Shown: one piece after another, positions 29,622 to 39,094 of the stretch | Layout: every line of letters starts with the position of its first letter | Numbering within the stretch: position 1 is the stretch's first letter | NCBI GenBank assembly: GCA_016192455.1 | Contig: JACPUC010000014.1 | Location: forward strand, 56,845 to 120,844 | Length of the DNA stretch: 64,000 bases | Source: Candidatus Tectimicrobiota bacterium | GTDB lineage: Bacteria > JACPUC01 | Direction of reading: 5' to 3' | Program-made: the position numbers and the translations under genes | The notes under the pieces: generated by a model | What the model saw: only the letters and a program-made list of their open reading frames with translations | Database searches by the model: none | What the model was told of the DNA's origin: nothing

Positions 29622-30335
29622 CTAAGCCTTCCGGCCCCCCAGGTATGCCTCTTGCACTTCCGAGTTTCCCAGTAGGGCCTCGCAACTATCTTCCAGGATG
29701 ATGTTCCCGGTGACGATGACGTACCCGCGGTCCGAGACCTGCAGGGCCTTGCGGGCGTTCTGCTCGACGAGCAGGATCGTCCTCCCCTCCTTCTTCATCT
29801 CCGCGATGATGCGGAAGATCTCGCTGACGATGAGGGGGGCCAGTCCCAGGGAGGGCTCATCCATCATGATGAGGCGGGGCTTCGCCATGAGGCCGCGCGC
29901 AATGGCGAGCATCTGCTGCTCGCCGCCGCTGAGGCTCCCCGCCAGTTGTTGCTTGCGCTGGTCAAGAATGGGGAAGCGCTCGAAGATGCGCTGCAGGTCC
30001 TCACGGTACTCCGTATCGCGCGGTCGCAGGTAGCCCCCCATCTCGAGGTTCTCGAGCACGGTGAGCCGTTTCAGGATCGCACGCCCTTCCTGAACCTGGA
30101 CGATCCCCTGGCGCACGATCTCGTGCGGCTTCATGCGATTGAGGTGATGACCATCGAAGACAATGTCTCCCCCCCTGGGACGCATCACCCCCGAGATCGT
30201 CTTTAGCAACGTCGATTTTCCGGCTCCGTTGGAGCCAATCAGGGTGACGGTCTCACCCTCTCGCACCTCAAGCGAGACGCCTTTGAGGGCCAGGATTTCA
30301 CCGTAGGCTGCGTAGAGGTTGGATACCTTCAGCAT
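29622..30335 (-). CDS. livF: Branched-chain amino acid ABC transporter ATP-binding protein LivF
   Basis: 237 residues. Walker A GSNGAGKSTLLKTISG, the PHEIVRQGIVQVQEGRAILKRLTV segment typical of LivF, signature LSGGEQQMLAIARGLM, Walker B RLIMMDEPSLGLAP and switch region VEQNARKAL. It pairs with LivG to form the nucleotide-binding dimer. The gene order H-M-F-G differs from the E. coli H-M-G-F order. Confidence 0.95.
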   Translation of the reverse strand: MLKVSNLYAAYGEILALKGVSLEVREGETVTLIGSNGAGKSTLLKTISGVMRPRGGDIVFDGHHLNRMKPHEIVRQGIVQVQEGRAILKRLTVLENLEMGGYLRPRDTEYREDLQRIFERFPILDQRKQQLAGSLSGGEQQMLAIARGLMAKPRLIMMDEPSLGLAPLIVSEIFRIIAEMKKEGRTILLVEQNARKALQVSDRGYVIVTGNIILEDSCEALLGNSEVQEAYLGGRKA

Positions 30336-30572
30336 ACGTTCACTTTCCTAAAACGAGAGGAGCGCCAACGAGCCGCCGCCCCATCGCGGGGAGATCCTTC
30401 CTGCAGAGGTGGCCGCTGCAACGCTGGCCTGAACGTGCGGCGGGGCTTCGTCCGTTCCCGCGTCTCTCTACCACACCCTGATGCCCATGCAGAGCGCAGG
30501 GTCCTGCCGCCAGCCCCCAGCGCCAGCCTCCACATCCGGCATCCGCCTGCGGCGCCCCCGCGCCGCCTCTCC

Positions 30573-31556
30573 CTAGGCTTCCACCCTTGGTTTCCAGAGG
30601 TTCGCCAAGGTGCTCCGCCAGTAGCGCAGGCTCATCATCTCCTTGCTGATCAAGCCGGCAGGCCGCAGAATCATCATGACGATGAGAAGCCCGCCGAAGA
30701 TGATGATGCGCCAATCCTGAATAATCCGCAGCCACTCCGGCAGAAATGTCAGGTAGAAACCTCCATAGATCGGTCCCGCATAGATTTCATAGCCGCCGAG
30801 CAGCGTGAAGATGAGGATCTCGATGGATCGGAAGACGCCGAAGTTTGTCGAGTCGATGTAGAGCGCATAGTGCGCGTAAAGCCCGCCGCTGATGCCGGCG
30901 AGGAAAGCGCCAATGGCGAAGGCGACCACCTTGTGGCGGGTGAGGTCCACCCCCATCACCTCCGCGGCGTCCTGGTCCTCTTTCATGGACTCAAACGCCC
31001 GCCCCATGCGTGATTTCGTCACGCGCACGAAAAAAAGCACCACGAGGACCAGGGCGACGTAGACGTTCCAAATGGTGGTGAGAGGTGGAATGCCGCCGAG
31101 TCCGCTCGCCCCCCCGGTATACTCGAAGTTGAGGAAGAAAACACGGATAATCTCACTGATCGCCAGCGTCATGAGGAGGAGGTAGACACCCCGAATCCGC
31201 AGCGCCGGAAAGGCGGTCAACACGCCGACGATGGCGGCGAGGATACCCCCCGCCAGCAGGGCGATGAAAAAGGTGAGGTCGAGGGGGCCGACGGTGAAGT
31301 GAAATTTCCACAGCGTCGTGATGCTTGCCGACATGTAGGCGCCCACACCCATGAAGCCTGCCTGCGCCAGGGAGAGCAGCCCCGCCGAGAATGGCAAGTA
31401 GAAGCTCAGCGAGACGATGATATTGATGGCGGCGAAGATGAGAATCGACTCGATGTAGGCATCCGTCCGAAAGAACAAGTTGGCGATCAGGTAGTAGGCG
31501 CCGAAGACCACGGTCACGGCGATGAACAGCGACAGCATTCGCATTGACGTACTCAT
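30573..31556 (-). CDS. livM: Branched-chain amino acid ABC transporter permease LivM
   Basis: 327 residues with 8-10 transmembrane segments. Hallmarks: INIIVSLSFYLPFSAGLLSLAQAGFMGVGAY, RIRGVYLLLMTLAISEIIRV, and the coupling-helix region MGRAFESMKEDQDAAEVMGVD, followed by KVVAFAIGAFLAGISGGLYAHY. The start at 31556 has AGAGGTAAGGG upstream. It forms the membrane channel with LivH. Confidence 0.94.
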   Translation of the reverse strand: MSTSMRMLSLFIAVTVVFGAYYLIANLFFRTDAYIESILIFAAINIIVSLSFYLPFSAGLLSLAQAGFMGVGAYMSASITTLWKFHFTVGPLDLTFFIALLAGGILAAIVGVLTAFPALRIRGVYLLLMTLAISEIIRVFFLNFEYTGGASGLGGIPPLTTIWNVYVALVLVVLFFVRVTKSRMGRAFESMKEDQDAAEVMGVDLTRHKVVAFAIGAFLAGISGGLYAHYALYIDSTNFGVFRSIEILIFTLLGGYEIYAGPIYGGFYLTFLPEWLRIIQDWRIIIFGGLLIVMMILRPAGLISKEMMSLRYWRSTLANLWKPRVEA

Positions 31557-31720
31557 CCCTTACCTCTTCCACAGCGCCGGCCTGCTGCCGCGCGGTCAAC
31601 CCTCCTGATCTGCTCCACCCACGCTCCGCTCTACCTGCGCCGGCGGGGGAAAACCGGCCCTGCCCTCGCCCCAACCCCTCCCACGGCCCTCGTCCACAGA
31701 GCAGGCGGCGCCTTAGCGCC

Positions 31721-32590
31721 TTAGTCGCCGTGGAGCTTGGCGCCGAACAAGCCACTTGGACGAAAGATCAGGATCATCACCATAACGCCGAAGGCGAAGG
31801 CATCGCGGTACGAAGAGGCGAGGTAGGCGACGCTGAGCACCTCCACGATGCCGAGGATCAACCCGCCTACCATGGCGCCGGTGATATTGCCCAAGCCGCC
31901 GAGGAGCATGATGGCGAAGCTCTTCAGGGCCATCTCCACGCCCATGAAGGGGGAGATAGCATTGAACGCCAGCCCCACGAGCACGCCCGCGGCTCCCGCC
32001 AATGCGGACGCCACGCCGAAGGTCAGGATGACCACGCCATTGATGTTCACCCCCAGCAGGCTGGCCGTCCGCCCGCTCTCGGCGGCGGCGCGCATGGCCG
32101 TGCCGAGGCGGGTGCGGTTGACGAAGAGGTGCAGCACCAACATCAGGAAGAGCGAGGTCGCGAGGATGAGCATCTGCACCGAGGTGACCGTGACGTTCCC
32201 AATGGGGTAGTTGACGATCTTGATGGTCTCGGGGAAGCCGACCTGCTCGCCCCCGAAGATCTTCGTGGCCGCGTCCTGCAGGATGATGGTGACGCCGACG
32301 GTGCTGAGGAGGGGGGCGAGGTGGAACTCTTTGCTGATGGGCCGCACCGCCACGCGCTCGACCAGGATGCCGAGGATAGCGGTGATCACCATGCTGCCGA
32401 ACAGCGCCACGTAAACGTTCACCTTGAAGAGGAGCACAAGGTAGAGCCCGAAGAACGCTCCCATCATGAAGACTTCGCCGTGCGCGAAGTGCAGCAGGCT
32501 AAGGACGCCGAAGATCAGGGTGTAGCCGATGGCGATGAGGGAGTACGCGCTCCCCAGCATCAGGCCGTTAATCATCTGTTGCAGGAACAT
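31721..32590 (-). CDS. livH: Branched-chain amino acid ABC transporter permease LivH
   Basis: 289 residues with about 8 transmembrane segments. MINGLMLGSAYSLIAIGYTLIFGVLSLLHFAHGEVFM is the LivH N-terminus. TRLGTAMRAAAESGRTASLLGVN is the coupling helix that contacts the ATPases. GGAGGACCACCACGT precedes the ATG. No periplasmic binding protein (LivK) gene is found anywhere in the window. Confidence 0.95.
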   Translation of the reverse strand: MFLQQMINGLMLGSAYSLIAIGYTLIFGVLSLLHFAHGEVFMMGAFFGLYLVLLFKVNVYVALFGSMVITAILGILVERVAVRPISKEFHLAPLLSTVGVTIILQDAATKIFGGEQVGFPETIKIVNYPIGNVTVTSVQMLILATSLFLMLVLHLFVNRTRLGTAMRAAAESGRTASLLGVNINGVVILTFGVASALAGAAGVLVGLAFNAISPFMGVEMALKSFAIMLLGGLGNITGAMVGGLILGIVEVLSVAYLASSYRDAFAFGVMVMILIFRPSGLFGAKLHGD

Positions 32591-32674
32591 ACGTGGTGGT
32601 CCTCCGCCCGCCTCTCTGCTACCCCTGCAGCCCGGGACGCCCTCCGGCCAGGCGCGCCGGGCCGTCCCGGCTTG

Positions 32675-34240
32675 TTATGCGGAACTGAGCTGACGCAGCT
32701 TGTAGCGTTGGATCTTCCCCGTCGCCGTCTTCGGCAGCTCCGGCACAAACTCGTACCAGCGCGGATACTTGTAGTGCGCCAGACGGGCGCGGATGTGCTC
32801 GGTGTACGCCTGCTCCAGCGTCGGGCCGGGCTGCACGCCCTCTTTCAGAACAATGAAGGCCTTCGGCTTGATGAGGTTCGCATCATCCTCCTCCCCGATG
32901 ACCGCGCACTCCAACACGGAGGGATGCTCCATGAGGCAGTTCTCGATCTCAATCGGTGAGACCCAGATGCCTCCCACCTTCAGCATGTCATCGGAACGCC
33001 CACAGTAAACGTAGTAGTCCTCCTCGTCGATGTAGTACTTGTCGCCGGTGATCACCCACTCGCCGATCATGGTGGTCTTCGTCTTCTGGTGCTTGTTCCA
33101 GTAGTACGGCGCCGTGCTGTCGCCACTGACCCAGAGGTTGCCGACCTCTCCCTTGGGCACGTCGTTGCCTTGGTCATCCGCCACCCGCGCCTCATAGCCG
33201 GGGATGATCTTGCCGCTCGTGCCGGCCTTGGCGCTCCCTAGCTTGTTGGAGATGAAGAGGTGGATGACCTCGGTGGAGCCGATGCCATCGATGAGCTCGT
33301 GGCCGAAGCGCTCCTTCCACTGCCGGAACAGCTCCGGCGGCAAGGATTCCCCCGCCGAGAAGAGGATGCGCAGCGAGCTCAGGTCGTACTTCTCGGCACC
33401 CTTCACCTGCAACATCTGCCCGTACATCGTCGGCACGTTGAAGAGGACGGTGGGCTTGAATTTGTCGATGATTTTGAACATATCTTCAGGAAGCGGGCGA
33501 GCCGGCCAGAGGATCGACGACGCCCCGACGCTGAAGGGGAAGTAGAGCGAGTTGCCCAGTCCGTAGGCGAAGAAGAGCTTGGCAACCGAGAAGACGAGAT
33601 CGCTCTCCTTCGTCTCCACGATGTACTTCCCGAAGGTGTTGTAAGAGTGGTACATGTCGTGCTGCAGGTGGACGACGCCCTTGGGGAAGCCGGTGCTCCC
33701 CGAGCTGTACTGCCAGAGGGCCATGTCGTCACGGTGCGTCGGGGCCGCCTCGAGCGACTCCGACTCCGGCTCGACGAGCTTCTCGTAGGAATGATACTTG
33801 CCCGTTGTGTCGCCGATGACGATGACGTGCTTCAGGAAGGGGCAGTTGGCGAGGACCGGCTCCACTTCCGGCAGGAGCTGCTGGTCGATGATGAGGGCCA
33901 TGGCGCGGCTGTCGTTGAGAAAGTACTGGTAATCCCGCGAGCGCATGATGGTGTTCGTCGGGATCGGCACGGCGCCGATCTTGATCGCCCCCAGAAAGCT
34001 GGCGATGAACTCGGGGCAATCGAGGACGATCATGAGGACGCGGTTCTCCATCTCGATACCAAGATGGCGCAGCGCGTTCCCCGTCTTGTTGATCATCACC
34101 TGGAGCTGGCGATAGGTGAAGGTCCCGCCCTGATAGTGGATGGCGACCTTCTCGCCCCGCCCTTGCGCGACGTTGCCATCAACCAAGGGGACGGCGGCGT
34201 TGAACTGTTCCGGGAGTTCCAAGGACGAATGGGTATCCAT
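32675..34240 (-). CDS. Benzoate-CoA ligase family protein
   Basis: A 521-residue acyl-adenylate-forming enzyme. The P-loop YSSGSTGFPKGVVH, the acyl pocket stretch AYGLGNSLYFPFSVGASSIL, and IDGIGSTEVIHLFISN match the benzoate/4-hydroxybenzoate-CoA ligase subfamily. Later motifs are GEWVITGDKYY, the hinge CGRSDDMLKVGGIWVSP, and the C-terminal catalytic Lys in KTATGKIQRYKLR. It would convert an aromatic or similar carboxylic acid to its CoA thioester using ATP. The neighbouring LIV transporter may import the acid. The exact substrate cannot be read from the sequence. Confidence 0.88.
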   Translation of the reverse strand: MDTHSSLELPEQFNAAVPLVDGNVAQGRGEKVAIHYQGGTFTYRQLQVMINKTGNALRHLGIEMENRVLMIVLDCPEFIASFLGAIKIGAVPIPTNTIMRSRDYQYFLNDSRAMALIIDQQLLPEVEPVLANCPFLKHVIVIGDTTGKYHSYEKLVEPESESLEAAPTHRDDMALWQYSSGSTGFPKGVVHLQHDMYHSYNTFGKYIVETKESDLVFSVAKLFFAYGLGNSLYFPFSVGASSILWPARPLPEDMFKIIDKFKPTVLFNVPTMYGQMLQVKGAEKYDLSSLRILFSAGESLPPELFRQWKERFGHELIDGIGSTEVIHLFISNKLGSAKAGTSGKIIPGYEARVADDQGNDVPKGEVGNLWVSGDSTAPYYWNKHQKTKTTMIGEWVITGDKYYIDEEDYYVYCGRSDDMLKVGGIWVSPIEIENCLMEHPSVLECAVIGEEDDANLIKPKAFIVLKEGVQPGPTLEQAYTEHIRARLAHYKYPRWYEFVPELPKTATGKIQRYKLRQLSSA

Positions 34241-34858
34241 GCTGAACCTCGTCCACGTCCACCAACCGCTTCCGGGCGCGCCACAGGCTCCCGGCCCCCG
34301 TGCACCGGCTGGATTGTTGTTTCAGAGGGGCTGGACGGCATGCATCCGGGCACGGGTCTCCCGCTCGGCTCCCAGCCCATGACGGAACTTGGCACGCGGA
34401 TTCAATGCTGCGCTCGGCGCCTTCCCCGCACTACGAAGGGAGAGAGCGACCTCGTGGTTAAACATCTTCACCTGGCCTAGGCAGCGCTTGGACAACCAAC
34501 CTCGCCTAGCGTTGCGTGCAACTGGTACCACATCCCCCTGCTTTCGTCAAGGACCGCCGCGAGCTCGCCTCCTTCCGAGGCCGCGCACGCCACACTTTGC
34601 AAGACGTCCCCTCTTGACGGAGCAGAGATTCCCCCGCCTCCGTGACTTCGCTGGACGCCGAGGTGAGGGAACGCCGGCGGCTTCTCAGCCTCGGCTTCGG
34701 CGCGCGGAACCCAGCGCCGCGTTGGGACCCCATGCCCGGGGGACGCGCAGCACGCACCCCGACGCCCCTGCGCACCTGGCACGCGGGGCACTCTCCTCCC
34801 GCCGATGTCCAGTACAGGGCAAGGCAGGCGACGCAAAGGCCGGCAGCGCAGCGCGCAC
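34241..34858. other. Intergenic region between CoA ligase and mutase genes
   Basis: 618 bp upstream of the CoA ligase and downstream of the mutase (both leftward). No gene, RNA or convincing promoter box was found. Its presence suggests the ligase-LIV block has its own transcript. Confidence 0.4.
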
Positions 34859-36535
34859 CTAGAACCCCTGCGGCGGCTGGTAGGCGCCGAAGACGTCGCG
34901 CAGCACGGCGCAGATTTCGCCGAGCGTGGCGTACGCCTTGACGGCATCGATGAGCGGCGGCAGCAGGTTGGCGTCGCCCTGCGCGGCCGTCCGCAGCTCG
35001 GCAAGGATCCGCTCCACTTTGGCGGCGTCGCGCCGGGACTTCACCGCCTTCAGACGCTGCACCTGCTCCAGCTCGATGGCCGGATCGGTCTGGTGCAGCA
35101 CGATCTCCGGCTCGTCGTCGATCTTGAACTGGTTGACGCCGACAATGACGCGCTCGCCCGTCTCCACCTCGCGCTGGTAGCGATAGGCGCTCTCGATGAT
35201 CTCACTCTGGTAGTAGCCCTTCTCGATCGCCGCCACGGCGCCGCCCAGTTTGTCGATCTTGGCGATGAGATCCCAGGCCCGTTCCTCGAGCTCGTTCGTG
35301 AGGGTCTCGACGTAGAAGGACCCCGCCAGCGGATCAATCGTATCGGCGATCCCCGATTCATAGGCGACAATCTGCTGCGTGCGCATGGCGACGCGCACCG
35401 CCTCTTCCGTGGGCAGGGCCAGGGCCTCGTCGAACGAGCAGACGTGCAGCGCCTGGCAGCCGCCGAGCACCGCCGCCATGGTCTCGATGGTGCCGCGGAT
35501 GACGTTGTTGAAGGGCTGGTGCGCGGTGAACGACGAGCCCGCCGTGCCGGTGAAAACGCGGAAGGTGCAGGAGCGCGGGTCCTTGGCCCCGAAGCGCTCC
35601 TTCATGATCTTCGCCCACATGCGCCGCGCCGCCCGGAACTTGGCGATCTCCTCGAAGAAGTCGATCATCGTGTTGGGAAGCCAGGAGAGCCGCGGCCCGA
35701 AGCGGTCCACCTCGAGCCCCGCCTTGATCGCCGCCTCCACGTAAGCGATGCCGTCCGCCAGCATGAAGGCCAGCTCCTGCATGGCATTGCACCCCGCCTC
35801 GCGCAGGTGGTAGCCGCAGATGCTGATGGTGTTCCAGCGGGGCACCTGCTTGGAGCAGTACGCGAAGATGTCGGTGATGATGCGCATGCTCGGCTTCGGC
35901 GGGAAGATGTAGGTGCCGCGAGCCACGTACTCCTTCAGGATGTCGTTCTGGATCGTGCCCGTCAGCTTGGTGGGCGGAATGCCCTGCTGCTCGGCCACGG
36001 TCACGTACATGGCCAGCATCATCGCGGCGTGCGCGTTGCACGTCATGGAGGTGCTGATCTTGTCGAGCGGGATGCCGTCGAAGAGCCGCTCCATGTCCTC
36101 CAGCGTGTCGATCGCCACGCCGACCTTGCCCACCTCCCCGCGGGCGATGGGGTGGTCGCTGTCGTAGCCAAGCTGCGTGGGCAGGTCGAAGGCCACGCTC
36201 AAGCCGGTGTTGCCGGTCTCCAGGAGGTACTTGTAGCGCTGGTTCGACTCATCCGCCGTACCGTAGCCGGCATATTGCCGGAAGGTCCAGAACTTGCCGC
36301 GGTAGGCGGTATGCTGCACGGCGCGCGTGAAGGGATACTGACCGGGCCAACCGATATCCTGGCTATAGTCTCTCCCCGCCAGATCGAGCGGCGAGTAGGC
36401 GCGTTTGATCGGGATGCCCGAGGCCGTCTCGAAGCGCTTCTTGCGATCGGGGAAGCTGAGGGCTTGCTCCTCGGCTTCCTTCTCGTAGCGTTCCGCTTCC
36501 TGACGCAAGCCGGCAAGAAATCGCTCGTCAAACAT
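34859..36535 (-). CDS. Methylmalonyl-CoA mutase large subunit (catalytic domain only)
   Basis: 558 residues, the TIM-barrel half of the B12-dependent mutase. Tyr88 in WTFRQYAGYGTADESN corresponds to the methylmalonyl-CoA mutase Tyr (Phe in isobutyryl-CoA mutase and Ile in 2-hydroxyisobutyryl-CoA mutase). GLSVAFDLPTQLGYDSD and PKPSMRIITDIFAYC are also mutase-like. It interconverts succinyl-CoA and methylmalonyl-CoA. The B12-binding DxHxxG domain is absent, so a separate small subunit must exist elsewhere. GAGAGGGTGATCC precedes the ATG. Confidence 0.93.
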   Translation of the reverse strand: MFDERFLAGLRQEAERYEKEAEEQALSFPDRKKRFETASGIPIKRAYSPLDLAGRDYSQDIGWPGQYPFTRAVQHTAYRGKFWTFRQYAGYGTADESNQRYKYLLETGNTGLSVAFDLPTQLGYDSDHPIARGEVGKVGVAIDTLEDMERLFDGIPLDKISTSMTCNAHAAMMLAMYVTVAEQQGIPPTKLTGTIQNDILKEYVARGTYIFPPKPSMRIITDIFAYCSKQVPRWNTISICGYHLREAGCNAMQELAFMLADGIAYVEAAIKAGLEVDRFGPRLSWLPNTMIDFFEEIAKFRAARRMWAKIMKERFGAKDPRSCTFRVFTGTAGSSFTAHQPFNNVIRGTIETMAAVLGGCQALHVCSFDEALALPTEEAVRVAMRTQQIVAYESGIADTIDPLAGSFYVETLTNELEERAWDLIAKIDKLGGAVAAIEKGYYQSEIIESAYRYQREVETGERVIVGVNQFKIDDEPEIVLHQTDPAIELEQVQRLKAVKSRRDAAKVERILAELRTAAQGDANLLPPLIDAVKAYATLGEICAVLRDVFGAYQPPQGF

Positions 36536-36621
36536 TCTGGATCACCCTCTCGTTGACCCTCGAAGCTGGGGAGCCTGTTCCGGCGTAACCCCCAGCGACA
36601 CCCCAGTATCAACGGCAACCC

Positions 36622-36627
36622 ATTATA
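36622..36627 (-). promoter_or_regulatory. Candidate -10 element upstream of the mutase gene
   Basis: A perfect TATAAT (36627-36622) on the minus strand in an AT-rich island, about 87 nt before the start codon. The region 17 nt upstream has only a poor -35 match (TGGAAA), so this is tentative. Confidence 0.35.
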
Positions 36628-36761
36628 AACCCTTAAGTTATTTTTTTCCAGACTACGCCGCCTGGGGACTCGAAGTCAAGGAGGAATGAACACCACCGCA
36701 AGGCCACGCGGTCACCAGCGGCCCTTCCCCCCGGGGCAGCCGGCGCGGGGCTGCCTGGGCG

Positions 36762-37460
36762 TTACCCCAAGATGATGCGGCCATCCGCCACCTTCACGCC
36801 GCGCTCGCTGACGAAGACGGGATTGAGGTCCATCTCCTTGATGTCAGGGAAGTCGTTGAGGAAGCGGGAGATATTCAGCAGCGTCTGCTGCAGGCTGGGG
36901 AGGTCGACCGGCGCCCGGCCGCGCGCTCCCGTGAGCAGTGGATAGCCCTTGATCTCCTCGATCATCTCGCGAGCATCTATGGGCTCGAGGGGGACCAGGC
37001 GGTAGGCCACATCTTTATAAATTTCCACAAAGATGCCGCCGATGCCGAACATCATCACCTGGCCGAACTGCTCGTCGTTGATCGAGCCGACGATGATCTC
37101 TTCGCCCTTGCTCATCTCACCGACGAGGACGCCGCGCACCTCCGCCTTGGGATCGGCGGCGCGAACGTTCTTCAGGATGGCGTGGTACGCAGCCTCCATT
37201 TCCGCCGCGGAGGAGATGCCGATCACCACGCCGCCCGCGTCCGACTTGTGCACCACCTGCGGCGAGACGATCTTCGCCACCACCGGGTAGCCGATCTCCG
37301 CCGCGGCCTGCTTCGCCTCCTCAACGCTTGTGCAGACGCGCTCCTTCGTCACCGGCACGCCGTACGAGGCCATGATCTCCTTCACCTCAGGCTCCAGAAC
37401 GTAGGAGCGTCCCTCCTTCTGCGCCCGCTTCAGGATGGCAGTGGTTGCCTCTTTGCTCAT
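36762..37460 (-). CDS. Acyl-CoA synthetase (ADP-forming) beta subunit, ATP-grasp
   Basis: About 232 residues from the ATG at 37460. The start LKRAQKEGRSYVLEPEVKEIM and His71 in IVSPQVVHKSDAGGVVIG match the ADP-forming acetate/acyl-CoA ligase beta subunit, in which this His is a phosphorylation site. EIIVGSINDEQFGQVMMFGIGGIFVEI carries ATP-grasp motifs and DIKEMDLNPVFV is the end of the fold. The alpha (CoA-binding) subunit is not adjacent. It would make an acyl-CoA from acid, CoA and ATP, or the reverse; here perhaps linked to the acids handled by the catabolic block. Confidence 0.9.
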   Translation of the reverse strand: MSKEATTAILKRAQKEGRSYVLEPEVKEIMASYGVPVTKERVCTSVEEAKQAAAEIGYPVVAKIVSPQVVHKSDAGGVVIGISSAAEMEAAYHAILKNVRAADPKAEVRGVLVGEMSKGEEIIVGSINDEQFGQVMMFGIGGIFVEIYKDVAYRLVPLEPIDAREMIEEIKGYPLLTGARGRAPVDLPSLQQTLLNISRFLNDFPDIKEMDLNPVFVSERGVKVADGRIILG

Positions 37461-37590
37461 GCGTCCCATACTCCCGTTCCAGATGCAGGGAGAGGATCCC
37501 TGCCCGCTCGTTGAGCTCCGCGCTCGACCACGCCGGGAGGAGCTGCCGGCGGCCGCGCCCTGTCCCCTCCGCCAACCACCGCCAGCAGCC

Positions 37591-38352
37591 TCAGACCAGC
37601 GTCAGCAGCCCGCCATCGACGAAGAGGGTCTCGCCCGTGACGTAGGAGGCGTCGTCGGAGGCCAGGAAGAGAGCCACCCGCGCAATCTCCTCTGGCTTGC
37701 CCCAACGCTTCATCGGCACGCGCGCGCGCAAGGGGGTCATGACCGCCTCGTTGCGGCGCGTCTCCTCGGTCATGGGCGTCTCGATCAGGCCCGGGCCGAT
37801 GGCATTGACGCGGATGCCATGGGGAGCCAGCTCCTGGGCCATGTAGCGCGTGAGCTGGATGACGCCGGCCTTCGAGGTGTGGTAGTACGGCCCCAGGTTC
37901 GGGTACACCACCTCGCCGGCCGACGAGGCAATGCTCACGATCCGCCCGTCCTTCTGCTTGATCATGTGCGGCGCCACCGCCTGGGAGAGGAACATGTAGC
38001 TCTTCAGGTTGATATCGTGGGTACGGTCCCAGAGGGCCTCCGTGCAGGTCAGGAACGTCTCCTTGGGCGAGATGCCGGCGACGTTCATGAGGACGTGGAT
38101 CTTCCCGAACCTGTCGATGGCCGCCTGCACCAGTTTGCCAAGCTGCGCAAACTGGGCCACATCCACCTCGTAGGGCAACGCCTTGCGGCCCATCTTCTCG
38201 ATGTCGCGGCAGGTTGCCTGCACGCCGGCGGCGTTCTTGTCCGCGGCCACCACATCCGCGCCTTCCTGGGCCAGGTTCAGGGCGATCGCTTTCCCAATCC
38301 CCGAGGCGGCTCCCGTCACCAGCGCCACTCGATCGACAAACCGTTGCACCAT
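37591..38352 (-). CDS. SDR-family oxidoreductase
   Basis: 253 residues of classical SDR type. The cofactor motif TGAASGIGKAIA is followed by Asp in VVAADKN (suggesting NAD preference). NVAGIS, the catalytic Ser in SIASSAGE, YYHTSKAG with Tyr-x3-Lys, and LFVDGG at the end complete it. It is probably a 3-hydroxyacyl or alcohol dehydrogenase, but substrate identity is not determined. GAGGAGGG precedes the start. It is the first gene of the leftward catabolic block. Confidence 0.88.
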   Translation of the reverse strand: MVQRFVDRVALVTGAASGIGKAIALNLAQEGADVVAADKNAAGVQATCRDIEKMGRKALPYEVDVAQFAQLGKLVQAAIDRFGKIHVLMNVAGISPKETFLTCTEALWDRTHDINLKSYMFLSQAVAPHMIKQKDGRIVSIASSAGEVVYPNLGPYYHTSKAGVIQLTRYMAQELAPHGIRVNAIGPGLIETPMTEETRRNEAVMTPLRARVPMKRWGKPEEIARVALFLASDDASYVTGETLFVDGGLLTLV

Positions 38353-38798
38353 TCGCCCTCCTCATCACGCGCAACCGCCGGAAGACCGCATCCTGCGCGG
38401 CCTCGGAACCCGCGCACCTGCCGTTGCACCGCAGCCGAGGCCGCGGCGGAACTGGAGCGCCCCTCGGACGACTCCTCGCCTCCGCCCCGGCCCGCCGCAC
38501 GCCAAGACCCGTGCCGCAGACCTTGCCCACCACCTCTCGTGGAGTGGGCGACGCGGGCGCTCCGCCGCTGGGCTTGCCCGCGCAGCTCCGCCCCGCCGCA
38601 AGACGCCATGGTGGCACTCTAGGGCACGGCCGACGTACTGTCAAGCGACCGCCCGCGCTCCCTCGGTTCGGCGGGGACCTGCCGGCACGCCGCCGCTCCG
38701 GCGCCCGCGAGAGCCGGCGCAAGCTCGCCCCCGCGTCTCGGCCTGGCGCGGCTCTCACTCAGGCCGCGCGGAGCTCACCTCCCAGCGCCTCACAATCG

Positions 38799-38827
38799 TT
38801 GCATTTCCATCCGGCGCCGCCTACAAT
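38799..38827 (+). promoter_or_regulatory. Candidate promoter of the 38915-42391 gene series
   Basis: TTGCAT (38799-38804), a 17-nt spacer and TACAAT (38822-38827). The expected leader to the small ORF at 38915 is about 80 nt. The rest of 38353-38914 holds no supportable gene. Confidence 0.5.
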
Positions 38828-38914
38828 GTGATGGTGGCAGAGCGACGAGGTCGTCTCCTCCTCCTAACCTTGCAGAATTGACCGGGAACCACGAGTCAGA
38901 CGAGAAAGAATGCC

Positions 38915-39046
38915 ATGGCCTCCAATTCGAAACGGACCGTACGACGCCGGCGAAACAAGCTGAAGAAGCAAGGCAAAGCGCGCCTGCGCGAGCTTCGCAA
39001 ACGTCCCCCACGCACGCTCCCCCTCGACGAAGCGGAGAAGCAGTAG
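38915..39046 (+). CDS. Small basic protein, 43 residues
   Basis: ATG at 38915 to TAG at 39044-39046. The product (MASNSKRTVRRRRNKLKKQG... ending PLDEAEKQ) has about 18 Lys/Arg in 43 residues and a short acidic end. It resembles the small, highly basic proteins often encoded near core genes in deltaproteobacterial-type genomes and could bind RNA, DNA or the ribosome. It sits 49 bp before the LptC-like gene and just after a promoter-like sequence, which supports real expression. Function unknown. Confidence 0.55.
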   Translation: MASNSKRTVRRRRNKLKKQGKARLRELRKRPPRTLPLDEAEKQ

Positions 39047-39094
39047 CCCCTTCCCACCCGTTGCTCCGCTGGCAGACGGCTCGGCGACTGCGCC

